A DNA stretch of 30,903 bases. It comes from an uncultured Collinsella sp. Lineage in GTDB: Bacteria; Actinomycetota; Coriobacteriia; Coriobacteriales; Coriobacteriaceae. Under the pieces are notes generated by a model. That model did not search any database. It worked only from the letters and a program-made list of their open reading frames with translations, and was not told where the DNA came from. Position numbers and translations under genes: made by a program. Positions 13,608 to 21,269 of the stretch are shown one piece after another; the first letter of the stretch is position 1, and every line of letters starts with the position of its first letter. The DNA lies in contig CABRHW010000025.1 in the NCBI GenBank assembly GCA_902470765.1, positions 1 to 30,903 on the forward strand, written 5' to 3'.

Positions 13608-14336
13608 ATGATCTATTACGTCGAGGACGATGACAACATCAGGGATTTGACGGTCTATGCGCTGCGCAAGCAGGGAATCGAGGCCGAGGGCTTTTCGTGC
13701 GACGGCGAGTTTAAGGCCGCCGTGGCGCGACGGGTGCCCGATGCTGTGCTGCTCGATATCATGCTGCCCGATACCGATGGTTTGGCGATTATGCGCCGCC
13801 TCCGCGCCGACCGCCTGACGGCGACGGTGCCCATCATGATGCTTACCGCCAAGGACACCGAGCTCGACAAGGTGATGGCGCTCGATGGCGGTGCCGACGA
13901 TTACCTGACTAAACCCTTCTCGCTCATGGAGCTTGCGAGCCGCTGCCGCGCACTGCTGCGTCGCGGCGGAATGGTCAAGCAGGCGAGCGATGTGCTCAGC
14001 GTGGGCGACATCGTGCTTTCGCCCAGCCATCGCGAGGTGACCGTTGCTGGCGAGCCGCTTAAGCTCACCCTGCGCGAGTTCGACCTGCTCGAGTACCTCA
14101 TGCGCAAGCCCGGCGTGGTCTTTACCCGCGAGTCGTTGCTGCAGAGCGTGTGGGGCTGGGACTTCGACGGCGGTTCGCGCACTGTTGACGTGCACGTGCA
14201 GACGCTTCGCCAAAAACTGGGCGAGCATGCCAGCGCCATCGAGACCGTGCGCGGCGTGGGCTACCGCTTGGCCGAGCCTTCTGCCGGTGATGGTGCCGAA
14301 GGTGACGTCACCGCGGCCACCGCATCGGAGGAGTAA
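13608..14336 (+). CDS. OmpR-family response regulator, PhoB/PhoP-like
   Basis: 242 residues from ATG 13608 (AAAGGGG 7 nt upstream; an ATG at 13584 is in frame but lacks a ribosome site). The receiver domain has E6/D7/D8, phospho-acceptor D50 in LLDIMLPD, T80 and K102 in TKPF. The winged helix (about 130-222) has LTLREFDLLEYLMRKPGVVF, TVDVHVQTLRQKLG and VRGVGYRLAEP. An acidic, Ala-rich tail (AGDGAEGDVTAATASEE) ends it. The position directly behind pstB and in front of a PhoR-like kinase suggests phosphate-responsive control. The kinase gene starts 3 nt after its stop. Confidence 0.92.
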   Translation: MIYYVEDDDNIRDLTVYALRKQGIEAEGFSCDGEFKAAVARRVPDAVLLDIMLPDTDGLAIMRRLRADRLTATVPIMMLTAKDTELDKVMALDGGADDYLTKPFSLMELASRCRALLRRGGMVKQASDVLSVGDIVLSPSHREVTVAGEPLKLTLREFDLLEYLMRKPGVVFTRESLLQSVWGWDFDGGSRTVDVHVQTLRQKLGEHASAIETVRGVGYRLAEPSAGDGAEGDVTAATASEE

Positions 14337-14339
14337 CCC

Positions 14340-15764
14340 GTGGTCTTCGCCCCCCAGGGAAAACATACGCTGTCGCACCGCGTTTTTGTGACGATCTTTG
14401 TCTGCGCCATGGCGGTTATCGTGGCGTTTACGGTGCTGGGTGCGTTCTTTGTGCAAAACACCTTGGCGGATGCCACGAGTGCCAATCTGGCGCAGGAAAC
14501 CGAGCTCATTGCTGCCGCCCTCGACGAGCAGCAGGAGCCCATCCCGTTCTTGCGTAGCCTCGATCGCGAGGACTTGCGCATCACGCTGATTAACAAGGAT
14601 GGATCGGTTGCCTACGACAACGAGGCGCCGCCTTCCACACTGCCCAACCATGGCGATCGCCCCGAGGTCATCGAGGCCTTTGAGAATGGTTCGGGTTCCG
14701 CGGAGCGCGCAAGCTCTACGCTCGACGAGATTATGCTGTATCGCGCCGTCGCCCTTGATAACGGCCAGGTTGTCCGCTTGGCGCAGGCCCAGCCTGGCGT
14801 TGCGGCGATTTTGCTGTCGATGGTGGCGCCGATGCTGCTTATCGCAGCAGCGGGTGCGGTACTCTCGTTTTTTATGGCGCGCCGCGAGTCCCGTGCCATC
14901 ATCGCGCCGTTGCAAGAGGTGGATTTGGACCACCCACGCCGTAGCTATGAGCACGCCTATGCCGAGATGGTCCCCATGCTTGAGCGTATCGAGTCGCAGC
15001 GCCAGGAGCTCAAGCGCCAAATGGCGGTGCTAGCGGACAACGACCGTATGCGCCGCGAGTTCACGGCGAATATCACTCATGAGCTCAAGACGCCACTTAC
15101 GGCGATTTCGGGCTATGCCGAGCTCATCGCAAATGGCATGGTCGAGGGCGAGGACGACCTGCGCAACTTTGGCGGTCGCATCTATCGTGAGGCGGGCCGC
15201 TTGGCAGCGCTTGTCAACGATATCCTTACGCTGTCTAACTTGGACGAGGCCGAGCGTGCAACTGAGGGCGAGGCGGTGCCCATTGGTTCCACGGAGCCTA
15301 TTGAGCTCTCGCGTGCCATCTACGCGGTTGAGCAGCGTCTTGAACAGGTCGCCCGTCAGGCGAATGTGACGATAAGTCATGAGACCAAGCCTGTGGTCAT
15401 CGAAGGCGTGTCGCGCTTGATTGACGAGCTCATCTATAATCTGGCGAGCAACGCCATCCGCTACAATCGACCCGGCGGTACGGTTACGCTGCAGTGCGAC
15501 ACCAACGACGAAGGCCATCCGTTCCTTGCGGTCGCCGACACGGGAATCGGTATCGCGCCTGAAGAACAGGGCAAGGTATTTGAGCGGTTCTATCGCGTGG
15601 ACAAGAGTAGGTCCAAGGCGCGCGGCGGAACCGGTCTGGGGCTTGCCATTGTCAAGCATGCGGCCCTGTATCATCACGCCACGCTCGATCTGTCGAGCGA
15701 GTTGGGCGTGGGAACCACCATTACGGTGACGTTTCCCATACAGCAGGACGAGCCATTCGCATAG
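14340..15764 (+). CDS. Sensor histidine kinase, PhoR-like
   Basis: 474 residues from GTG, with CGGAGGAG 6 nt upstream. TM1 is about 14-38, followed by an extracytoplasmic sensor of roughly 115 residues (PAS-like fold possible), TM2 about 154-179, a linker with charged helices, H-box FTANITHELKTPLTAISGYA (H247), N-box LIYNLASNAIRYN, DTGIGI and GGTGLGLAIVKH. The architecture equals WalK/PhoR kinases of Gram-positives. It forms an operon with the regulator upstream and probably pstB. A terminator follows at 15790. The assignment to the phosphate signal rests on context. Confidence 0.92.
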   Translation: MVFAPQGKHTLSHRVFVTIFVCAMAVIVAFTVLGAFFVQNTLADATSANLAQETELIAAALDEQQEPIPFLRSLDREDLRITLINKDGSVAYDNEAPPSTLPNHGDRPEVIEAFENGSGSAERASSTLDEIMLYRAVALDNGQVVRLAQAQPGVAAILLSMVAPMLLIAAAGAVLSFFMARRESRAIIAPLQEVDLDHPRRSYEHAYAEMVPMLERIESQRQELKRQMAVLADNDRMRREFTANITHELKTPLTAISGYAELIANGMVEGEDDLRNFGGRIYREAGRLAALVNDILTLSNLDEAERATEGEAVPIGSTEPIELSRAIYAVEQRLEQVARQANVTISHETKPVVIEGVSRLIDELIYNLASNAIRYNRPGGTVTLQCDTNDEGHPFLAVADTGIGIAPEEQGKVFERFYRVDKSRSKARGGTGLGLAIVKHAALYHHATLDLSSELGVGTTITVTFPIQQDEPFA

Positions 15765-15789
15765 CGATACAACATAGGTATTGATGTAG

Positions 15790-15818
15790 ACGCCGCATTT
15801 GACTTTCGGGTGCGGCGT
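15790..15818 (+). terminator. Terminator behind the PhoR-like gene
   Basis: ACGCCGCA (15790-15797), 13-nt loop, TGCGGCGT (15811-15818), then TGTTG. The T-tract is weak. Confidence 0.55.
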
Positions 15819-15959
15819 TGTTGTGCAATTTTACGATTGCTTCCGACATTTTTACAGGAGAGCCTGTTTCTTATGTATAGAGTTTGGTCTCGGTAAAAAG
15901 ATGCGATAACATACGGACAGTTTTGTCAATCCGAACTGGGGAAATGAAAGGCAAGCTGC

Positions 15960-16616
15960 ATGACCCTTCTCGAACTGTTCCAGCTGCTGAAGAAGCACCT
16001 CAAGCTGGTCATCACCCTTCCGGTGGTCTGCGCGATCGCCATGGGCATCGTGTCCTTCGCCGCGATGGACAACACCTATACCGCGACGACGAGCATGTAC
16101 ATTCTCGCCAAGACCGACGATAGCGGCCAGATGAGCTACAACGATCTCTCGGCGAGCCAGATGCTTTCCAACGATATCGCCACGCTGCTGGATAGCGATA
16201 GCGTTAAGAGCGGCGCCGCCAAGGAACTGGGCCTCACCGATCTGGATGACTACAAGGTGTCTGTTTCCTCCGAGACCACCACGCGTGTCATTACGCTTTC
16301 GGTTACCGGCACCGATGCCAAGGAGACGGCTGAGGTCGCAAAGGCCATAGCTAGCTCGGTGAGTACGGTCGCTCAGAACGTCGGCGCTGCCCAGAGCATC
16401 AACGTTATCGACGAGGCTAAGACCCCCGAAGCCCCCAGCGGCCCCAAGCGCACGCTGTATATTGCCGTCGCGTTCCTCGCCGGTATCTTTATCGCAGTCG
16501 CCTATGTCGTTTTGGCAGACATGCTCAATACCCGCATCCGCGGTGCCGAAGAGGCGGAAGAGCTCCTGGGCATTCCCGTTGTTGGCCGAATTCCGGCTAT
16601 GAAAGGTGGTAAATAG
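15960..16616 (+). CDS. Wzz/YveK-type polysaccharide chain-length regulator and kinase activator
   Basis: 218 residues. A short cytosolic start (LLELFQLLKKHLKLVITLPV) leads into TM1 (about 16-34), an extracytoplasmic Wzz domain (about 40-165), a proline-rich segment before TM2 (TPEAPSGPKR) and TM2 (about 171-192). A cytosolic tail (RGAEEAEELLGIPVVGRIPA) is of the sort that activates the partner BY-kinase. GAAAGG lies 8 nt before the ATG. A possible promoter is TTGGTC (15884-15889) with TAACAT (15907-15912), 17-nt spacer. The kinase gene follows 2 nt after the stop. Confidence 0.92.
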   Translation: MTLLELFQLLKKHLKLVITLPVVCAIAMGIVSFAAMDNTYTATTSMYILAKTDDSGQMSYNDLSASQMLSNDIATLLDSDSVKSGAAKELGLTDLDDYKVSVSSETTTRVITLSVTGTDAKETAEVAKAIASSVSTVAQNVGAAQSINVIDEAKTPEAPSGPKRTLYIAVAFLAGIFIAVAYVVLADMLNTRIRGAEEAEELLGIPVVGRIPAMKGGK

Positions 16617-16618
16617 GC

Positions 16619-17356
16619 ATGGCTAAGGCAAAGAACACCGATAAGCTCGTTGTACAGAATGCCGCCAAGACCCTTCTGGCCAACATCCGCTTTGCGAGCG
16701 TGGACGACCCCATTCGCACCATCACCGTTACGTCCTCGATTCCCAACGAGGGCAAGTCTACGGTTTCCATCAACCTTGCCCAGGCTATCGCCACCAGCGG
16801 CAAGAGCGTCCTGCTGGTCGAGGCTGATATGCGTCGCAGGTCCCTTGCCGATATGCTCGGCGTCCGCTCCCGCGGCGGACTCTATGCAGTCCTTTCCGAG
16901 CAGGTTTCTATTGACCAGGCGATTGTCGAGACGGGTCAGAAGAACTTCTACTTCCTCGATGCCGAGCCGCATATTCCCAATCCTGCCGACATCATCGTCT
17001 CTCACCGCTTTGCCAAGCTGGTAAAGGCACTGTCCGCCAAGTTCCAGTACGTCATCTTTGATGCTCCCCCGGTCGGCACCTTCATCGATGCTGCCGAGAT
17101 CGCAAGTCTGACCGACGGTGCGCTTTTTGTCGTGCGTGAGGATTTCACCAAGCGCGAGGAGGCGCTCAACGCCATCGGTCAGCTTAAGAAGTCCGAGAAG
17201 GTCAAGCTCATTGGTACCGTTATGAACTACTGCGAGACCGAGACCAGCGAGTACTACTACTCCTACTACACCAAGGACGGTAAGAAGGTGAAGAAGGGCT
17301 CCGACGATCAGGGGACTTCCAAAAAGGGCATCTTCACCAACCGAGCAAACGTTTAG
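16619..17356 (+). CDS. Bacterial tyrosine kinase (BY-kinase, CpsD/CapB-like)
   Basis: 245 residues. Cytosolic kinase that autophosphorylates on a C-terminal tyrosine cluster and controls polysaccharide assembly with the membrane partner upstream. Walker A SSIPNEGKST (39-48), Walker A' VLLVEADMRR (64-73) and Walker B VIFDAPP (about 145-151) are present. The tyrosine cluster is EYYYSYY (211-217). The tail after the cluster is Lys/Gly-rich. It is translationally linked to the preceding gene and followed 17 nt later by the matching phosphatase, forming a complete phospho-switch. Confidence 0.94.
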   Translation: MAKAKNTDKLVVQNAAKTLLANIRFASVDDPIRTITVTSSIPNEGKSTVSINLAQAIATSGKSVLLVEADMRRRSLADMLGVRSRGGLYAVLSEQVSIDQAIVETGQKNFYFLDAEPHIPNPADIIVSHRFAKLVKALSAKFQYVIFDAPPVGTFIDAAEIASLTDGALFVVREDFTKREEALNAIGQLKKSEKVKLIGTVMNYCETETSEYYYSYYTKDGKKVKKGSDDQGTSKKGIFTNRANV

Positions 17357-17373
17357 TTGATTAAGGCTGACCT

Positions 17374-18024
17374 ATGCGTGACATTCATTGCCATATCTTG
17401 CCGGGTGTAGACGACGGCGCCGCCGATCTCGATGAGAGCTTGGCGATGCTCGAGGCTGCCAAACGGGCCGGTGTAACCAGAATCGTTTGCACTCCTCACT
17501 GCCGTGATCCCTATTTTGATTACGACAAGATGTGGGATGCCTTTGAGCTGCTGCGTGATAACGCTGACGGTTTTCCGCTCCAGATGGGCTTCGAGGTCAA
17601 CCATCGAAAGCTCGTTGAGCTTGGTATCGATGCCGCGGAGCACTTGCATTTCGATGGAACCAACGAGTTTCTGCTCGAGCTTTCGACGCATGCCGATGTG
17701 TATGCGTTTAGAGAGTACGAGAACACGATTTACGATTTGCAGTGCCGTGGCTACCAGGTGATCATCGCTCATCCTGAGCGCTATCGTGCGGTTCAAAAGG
17801 ATGTAAGCGTGGCGGAGCGCCTGGTCGATATGGGCTGCAAGCTGCAGGCTTCGGCGGACTTTATTGCCGGCGGTCGCTTTGGTCGCGAGAAAAAGCCGGC
17901 ACAGCGCCTGTTCGATCAGAACCTGTACAGCTTCATCGCGAGCGATGCCCATAACGTGGGTCATTACGATTGCCTGGCGAAGGCTCGCGCGAAGTTTAGC
18001 GTGCGCGGAGCTCATTTTCGCTAA
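17374..18024 (+). CDS. PHP-type protein-tyrosine phosphatase (CpsB/CapC-like)
   Basis: 216 residues. A metal-dependent phosphatase of the PHP fold that dephosphorylates the BY-kinase. The metal-binding motifs are visible: DIHCHILPGVDDGA at residues 3-16, TPH at about 40, E in GFEVNH, HPERY and SDAH near the C-terminus. It closes the three-gene cassette. No glycosyltransferase, flippase or polymerase follows in the window, so the cassette is either a detached regulator or acts on genes elsewhere. No clear terminator was found before the GNAT gene. Confidence 0.93.
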   Translation: MRDIHCHILPGVDDGAADLDESLAMLEAAKRAGVTRIVCTPHCRDPYFDYDKMWDAFELLRDNADGFPLQMGFEVNHRKLVELGIDAAEHLHFDGTNEFLLELSTHADVYAFREYENTIYDLQCRGYQVIIAHPERYRAVQKDVSVAERLVDMGCKLQASADFIAGGRFGREKKPAQRLFDQNLYSFIASDAHNVGHYDCLAKARAKFSVRGAHFR

Positions 18025-18063
18025 AATCTGTCCCTAACGTTCGCATTGAATGAAGGGGCAGCC

Positions 18064-18564
18064 ATGGATATTCAACTTAAGACGGGATGCTTTGATGACG
18101 CGGCGTTGGTGCGCCGCGTCGTTTTTATGGACGAGCAGGGCTACGAGAATGAGTTCGACGCTATCGACGAGGATCCGAACTGCATTCATGTGACGCTCTA
18201 TGTAGACGGCGAGCTTGCCGGTTGCTCGCGCGTGTTTCCCGAAGAGCTTGAGCGCGTGGCTGACGCAGAGGCCCCGGTGTTGCCGGCATGCGACATGGAC
18301 GAAGGCGTTGCGGCGAGGGAGACCTACATTATGGGGCGCGTCGCAGTGCTGCCGGCTATGCGTCGTCGCGGATTGGCGAGTGCGATCGTCGAGGCCAGTG
18401 ATGCGTGTGCACGCGATGCCGGCGCAAAGCTAATTAAGCTGCATGCACAGGAATACGTGCTGCCGCTCTATGTAAAGGCGGGCTACACGCAAATTGCCCC
18501 GGTAGATTACGAAGACGAGGGCCAACCCCATGCCTGGATGGCCAAGCGCGTAGATGGCAGATAG
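18064..18564 (+). CDS. GNAT-family N-acetyltransferase
   Basis: 166 residues. The acetyl-CoA-binding motif is seen in IMGRVAVLPAMRRRGLASAIVE (quoted only in part: RVAVLPAMRRRGLASAI), with the later strand KLHAQEYVLPLYVKAGY. The order resembles the ElaA-like branch. The substrate is unknown. ATG at 18064 is chosen, with AAGGGG 5 nt upstream; a TTG at 18046 is in frame but improbable. It is probably separate from the phosphatase gene, although only 39 nt divide them. Confidence 0.85.
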   Translation: MDIQLKTGCFDDAALVRRVVFMDEQGYENEFDAIDEDPNCIHVTLYVDGELAGCSRVFPEELERVADAEAPVLPACDMDEGVAARETYIMGRVAVLPAMRRRGLASAIVEASDACARDAGAKLIKLHAQEYVLPLYVKAGYTQIAPVDYEDEGQPHAWMAKRVDGR

Positions 18565-18702
18565 GGACGTTCCTTTTCTGCCGGCAGGGGGGGGGCACTC
18601 CTTGGCAATTGGCGCATCGGAGCGTTTGGACATACAGTTTTTCGATTCCGTATGTATATATGCGCGCTAATGGGTTATAAAATCTAAGTCTGAACATAGC
18701 AG

Positions 18703-18742
18703 GTCTGCGATGCGGCTCGGGCAACCGGGCCGTTTTTGCGGA
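18703..18742 (+). terminator. Terminator-like hairpin in the htpG leader
   Basis: CGGCTCGG (18713-18720), loop GCAA, CCGGGCCG (18725-18732), TTTTT. GTCTGC (18703-18708) can pair with GCGGAC (18737-18742) around it. It ends only 25 nt before the htpG ATG, so htpG transcription must pass through it. A -10-like TATAAA lies at 18676-18681. It may be an attenuator or simply the end of the upstream transcript. Confidence 0.6.
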
Positions 18743-18767
18743 CGGGGGTAGCGCGAAAGGACTGCAC

Positions 18768-20792
18768 ATGCGTCAATTTAAGACCGAGAGCAAAAAACTG
18801 CTCGACCTCATGATCAACTCCATCTACACCAATAAGGAAATCTTCCTGCGCGAGCTTATCTCTAACGCGAGCGACGCCGTCGACAAGCTCAACTTTAAGA
18901 GCCTGCAGGATCCGAGCGTCAAGATCGACCAGGGCGACCTGGCCATTCGCGTCTCCTTTGATAAGGATGCCCGCACCATCACGATTTCGGATAACGGTAT
19001 CGGCATGACCGCCGAGGAGCTCGAGCGCAACCTGGGCACCATCGCCCATTCCGGCTCCGAGGAGTTTAAGACCGAGAACGCCGAGCAGCAGGGTTCGGAT
19101 GTCGACATCATCGGCCAGTTTGGCGTGGGCTTCTACTCGGCCTTTATGGTCGCCAGCCATGTGAAGGTCGTGAGCCGCGCCTATGGCGAGGATGTCGCCC
19201 ATGTGTGGGAGTCGGACGGTCTTGAGGGCTACACCATCGAGGATGGCGAGCGCGCCGAGCACGGTACCGATGTCATTCTGACGCTGCGTGAGAACGAGAA
19301 GCTCGACGCCGATGGCGAGGCCGAGACCTACGATCGCTTCCTGACCGAGTGGGGCCTCAAGAGCCTGATTCAGCAGTACAGCAACTATGTGCGCTACCCG
19401 ATTCGGATGATGGTGTCCAAGAGCCGCCAGAAACCCAAGCCCGAGGACGCCGGCGACGATTACAAGCCCGAGTATGAGGACTACCAGGAGCTCGAGACCA
19501 TCAACTCCATGACGCCGATTTGGAAAAAGCGCAGCTCCGATGTTGAGCAGAAGGACTACGACGAGTTCTACAAGTCTACGTTCCACGACTTTGATAATCC
19601 TGCGCGCACCATCAGCTTCCACGCCGAGGGCACGCTCGAGTACGACGCCCTGCTGTTTGTGCCGGGTCGCGCCCCGTTCGATCTGTACAGCAAGGACTAC
19701 GAGAAGGGTCTGGCGCTCTACAGCTCCAACGTGCTGATTATGGAGAAATGCGACGACCTGCTGCCCGACTACTACAACTTTGTGCGCGGTGTCGTGGATT
19801 CCGCCGACGTGTCGCTCAACATCTCGCGTGAGACGCTGCAGCAGAACCGTCAGCTCAAGGCCATCGCCAAGCGTGTGGAAAAGAAGATCACCGCTGACCT
19901 TGAGGATATGCGTGACAACGACCGCGAGGCCTACGAGAAGTTCTTTGAGAACTTTGGCCGCGGCCTTAAGTACGGCATCTACTCGAGCTATGGCATGAAG
20001 GCCGATGAGCTCGCCGACCTGCTGCTGTTCTGGTCTGCCAAGGAGCAGAAGATGATTACCCTAGCCGAGTATGCCAAGGGCATGCCCGAGGATCAGAAGG
20101 CCATCTACTACGCCGCCGGCGACTCGCGTGAGCGCTTGGCCAAGATGCCCGTGGTAAAGGGCGTGCTCGACCGCGGCTATGACGTGCTGCTACTGACGCA
20201 GGATGTGGATGAGTTCACCTTCCAGGCCATGCGTGAGTACATTGCCGCCGATATGCCCAAGATTTACGAGGACGACGCTGCCCGCGAGGCTGCCGAGAAG
20301 GCTGTGGCCGACGGTGCCGAGCCCGAGGTCGAGGATCGTCATCTGGAGCTCAAGAACGTCGCGACCGGTGATCTTGACCTGGCGACCGAGGACGAAAAGA
20401 AGGAGGCCGAGGACGCCACCAAGGAGAACGAGGACCTCTTTAGCGCCATGAAGGAGGCGCTCGGCGACAAGGTCGAGAAGGTCGCCGTCTCTGCGCGCCT
20501 GACCGATGCTCCCGCGTGCATCACCACCGAGGGCCCGCTTTCGCTCGAGATGGAGAAGGTGCTCCAGAAGGGTCCCGAGGGAGCGCCCGATGGTATGCCC
20601 AAGAGCCAGCGCGTGCTCGAGCTCAACGCCAAGCACCCGGTCTTTGCCAAGCTTGTCGCTGCCCAGAAGGCAGGCGACGCCGACAAGATCAAGCAGTACT
20701 CCGGTCTGCTCTACGATCAGGCCCTGCTGGTCGAGGGCATTTTGCCCGAGGACCCCGTTGCCTTCGCGGCAGCTGTCTGCAACTTGATGTAG
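18768..20792 (+). CDS. htpG: Molecular chaperone HtpG (Hsp90)
   Basis: 674 residues. ATP-driven cytosolic chaperone. The GHKL ATPase domain has IFLRELISNASDAVDKL, DNGIGMT and GQFGVGFYSAFMV. The middle domain has TLEYDALLFVPGRAP and the catalytic-loop region SLNISRETLQQNRQLK. The C-terminal dimerisation domain ends in AAAVCNLM, lacking the eukaryotic MEEVD as expected for bacteria. An acidic linker (about 525-560: EDRHLELKNV, EDEKKEAEDATKENED) is notable. GAAAGGACTG lies 4 nt before the ATG. It is monocistronic. A G9 homopolymer (18587-18595) and a terminator-like hairpin lie in the upstream region. Confidence 0.97.
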   Translation: MRQFKTESKKLLDLMINSIYTNKEIFLRELISNASDAVDKLNFKSLQDPSVKIDQGDLAIRVSFDKDARTITISDNGIGMTAEELERNLGTIAHSGSEEFKTENAEQQGSDVDIIGQFGVGFYSAFMVASHVKVVSRAYGEDVAHVWESDGLEGYTIEDGERAEHGTDVILTLRENEKLDADGEAETYDRFLTEWGLKSLIQQYSNYVRYPIRMMVSKSRQKPKPEDAGDDYKPEYEDYQELETINSMTPIWKKRSSDVEQKDYDEFYKSTFHDFDNPARTISFHAEGTLEYDALLFVPGRAPFDLYSKDYEKGLALYSSNVLIMEKCDDLLPDYYNFVRGVVDSADVSLNISRETLQQNRQLKAIAKRVEKKITADLEDMRDNDREAYEKFFENFGRGLKYGIYSSYGMKADELADLLLFWSAKEQKMITLAEYAKGMPEDQKAIYYAAGDSRERLAKMPVVKGVLDRGYDVLLLTQDVDEFTFQAMREYIAADMPKIYEDDAAREAAEKAVADGAEPEVEDRHLELKNVATGDLDLATEDEKKEAEDATKENEDLFSAMKEALGDKVEKVAVSARLTDAPACITTEGPLSLEMEKVLQKGPEGAPDGMPKSQRVLELNAKHPVFAKLVAAQKAGDADKIKQYSGLLYDQALLVEGILPEDPVAFAAAVCNLM

Positions 20793-20799
20793 TTAGGTA

Positions 20800-20985
20800 G
20801 TTACGCGGTTTTACCAAACCGCGTAACGGCTCGACGCTGCCCTCAGTTCCGCCGTTCTAACGAACGGCGGACCAGTCGACGCTGCGCGGGCGCCAGAGCG
20901 ACAACTTGTCATTCAAAGAGGACGGCATGACCAGAAGGTCTATGCCGTCCTCTTTTCATGCCAATTTGTTCGCTCTGGCGCCCGC
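20800..20985. repeat. Array of three perfect palindromes behind htpG
   Basis: Palindrome 1 has a 12-bp stem GTTACGCGGTTT/AAACCGCGTAAC (20800-20827), possibly the htpG terminator though no T-run follows. Palindrome 2 has a 10-bp stem TCCGCCGTTC/GAACGGCGGA (20848-20871). Palindrome 3 has an outer 16-bp stem GCGGGCGCCAGAGCGA at 20886-20901 with its complement at 20970-20985. Inside it is a second hairpin (20915-20955, stem AAAGAGGACGGCAT plus GACC/GGTC) that ends in TCTTTT and could terminate transcription. TCGACGCTGC follows each of the first two palindromes (20831 and 20876). No protein is encoded between htpG and 21270. Confidence 0.8.
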
Positions 20986-21027
20986 TCGCTGGCATTGCTA
21001 AAACATCGATGTTACCGTGGTCCAAAC

Positions 21028-21083
21028 TAGTCGTTGGGGGCGTTCTTGTTTGACCAGTCGTTTAAGAACGTCCCCAATGACTA
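21028..21083. repeat. Imperfect palindrome with GGGGACGTTCTT arms
   Basis: TAGTCGTTGGGGGCGTTCTT (21028-21047) pairs with AAGAACGTCCCCAATGACTA (21064-21083), with few mismatches. A GGGACGTTCC motif recurs at 18564-18573, next to the G9 run, possibly a half-copy of the same family. Confidence 0.6.
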
Positions 21084-21133
21084 TTCGGATTGCTAATTTG
21101 TGCGGGTTGTGGTTTTGCGAGCTGCTGGAATTT

Positions 21134-21161
21134 GAGTTACTGTACATCTGTACGCTAACTC
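21134..21161. promoter_or_regulatory. Operator-like 28-bp dyad before the YhgE pair
   Basis: GAGTTA at the left edge mirrors TAACTC at the right edge, with inner GTAC/GTAC. Only the central pair and two others fail to match. A -10-like TATATT lies at 21172-21177, so the dyad covers the -35 zone. The size fits a TetR-family operator; no regulator gene is in the window. Confidence 0.5.
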
Positions 21162-21269
21162 ATCTTCGTAGTATATTGCTACCCGCAAAACTCAGCACCA
21201 TTGTGCCGTGAGGCACTAAAGCGCCTCCGTACAATGGTTGTCGATAGTACGATTCGATTCAACGACAGG

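Noticed and set aside
15960..18024. A capsule biosynthesis locus
   Set aside because: No glycosyltransferase, polymerase or flippase accompanies the regulator cassette within the window.
18587..18595. Phase-variable G tract
   Set aside because: The G9 run lies between genes, not in a frame, and about 180 bp before htpG, where a length change would not alter a reading frame or promoter spacing that I can identify.
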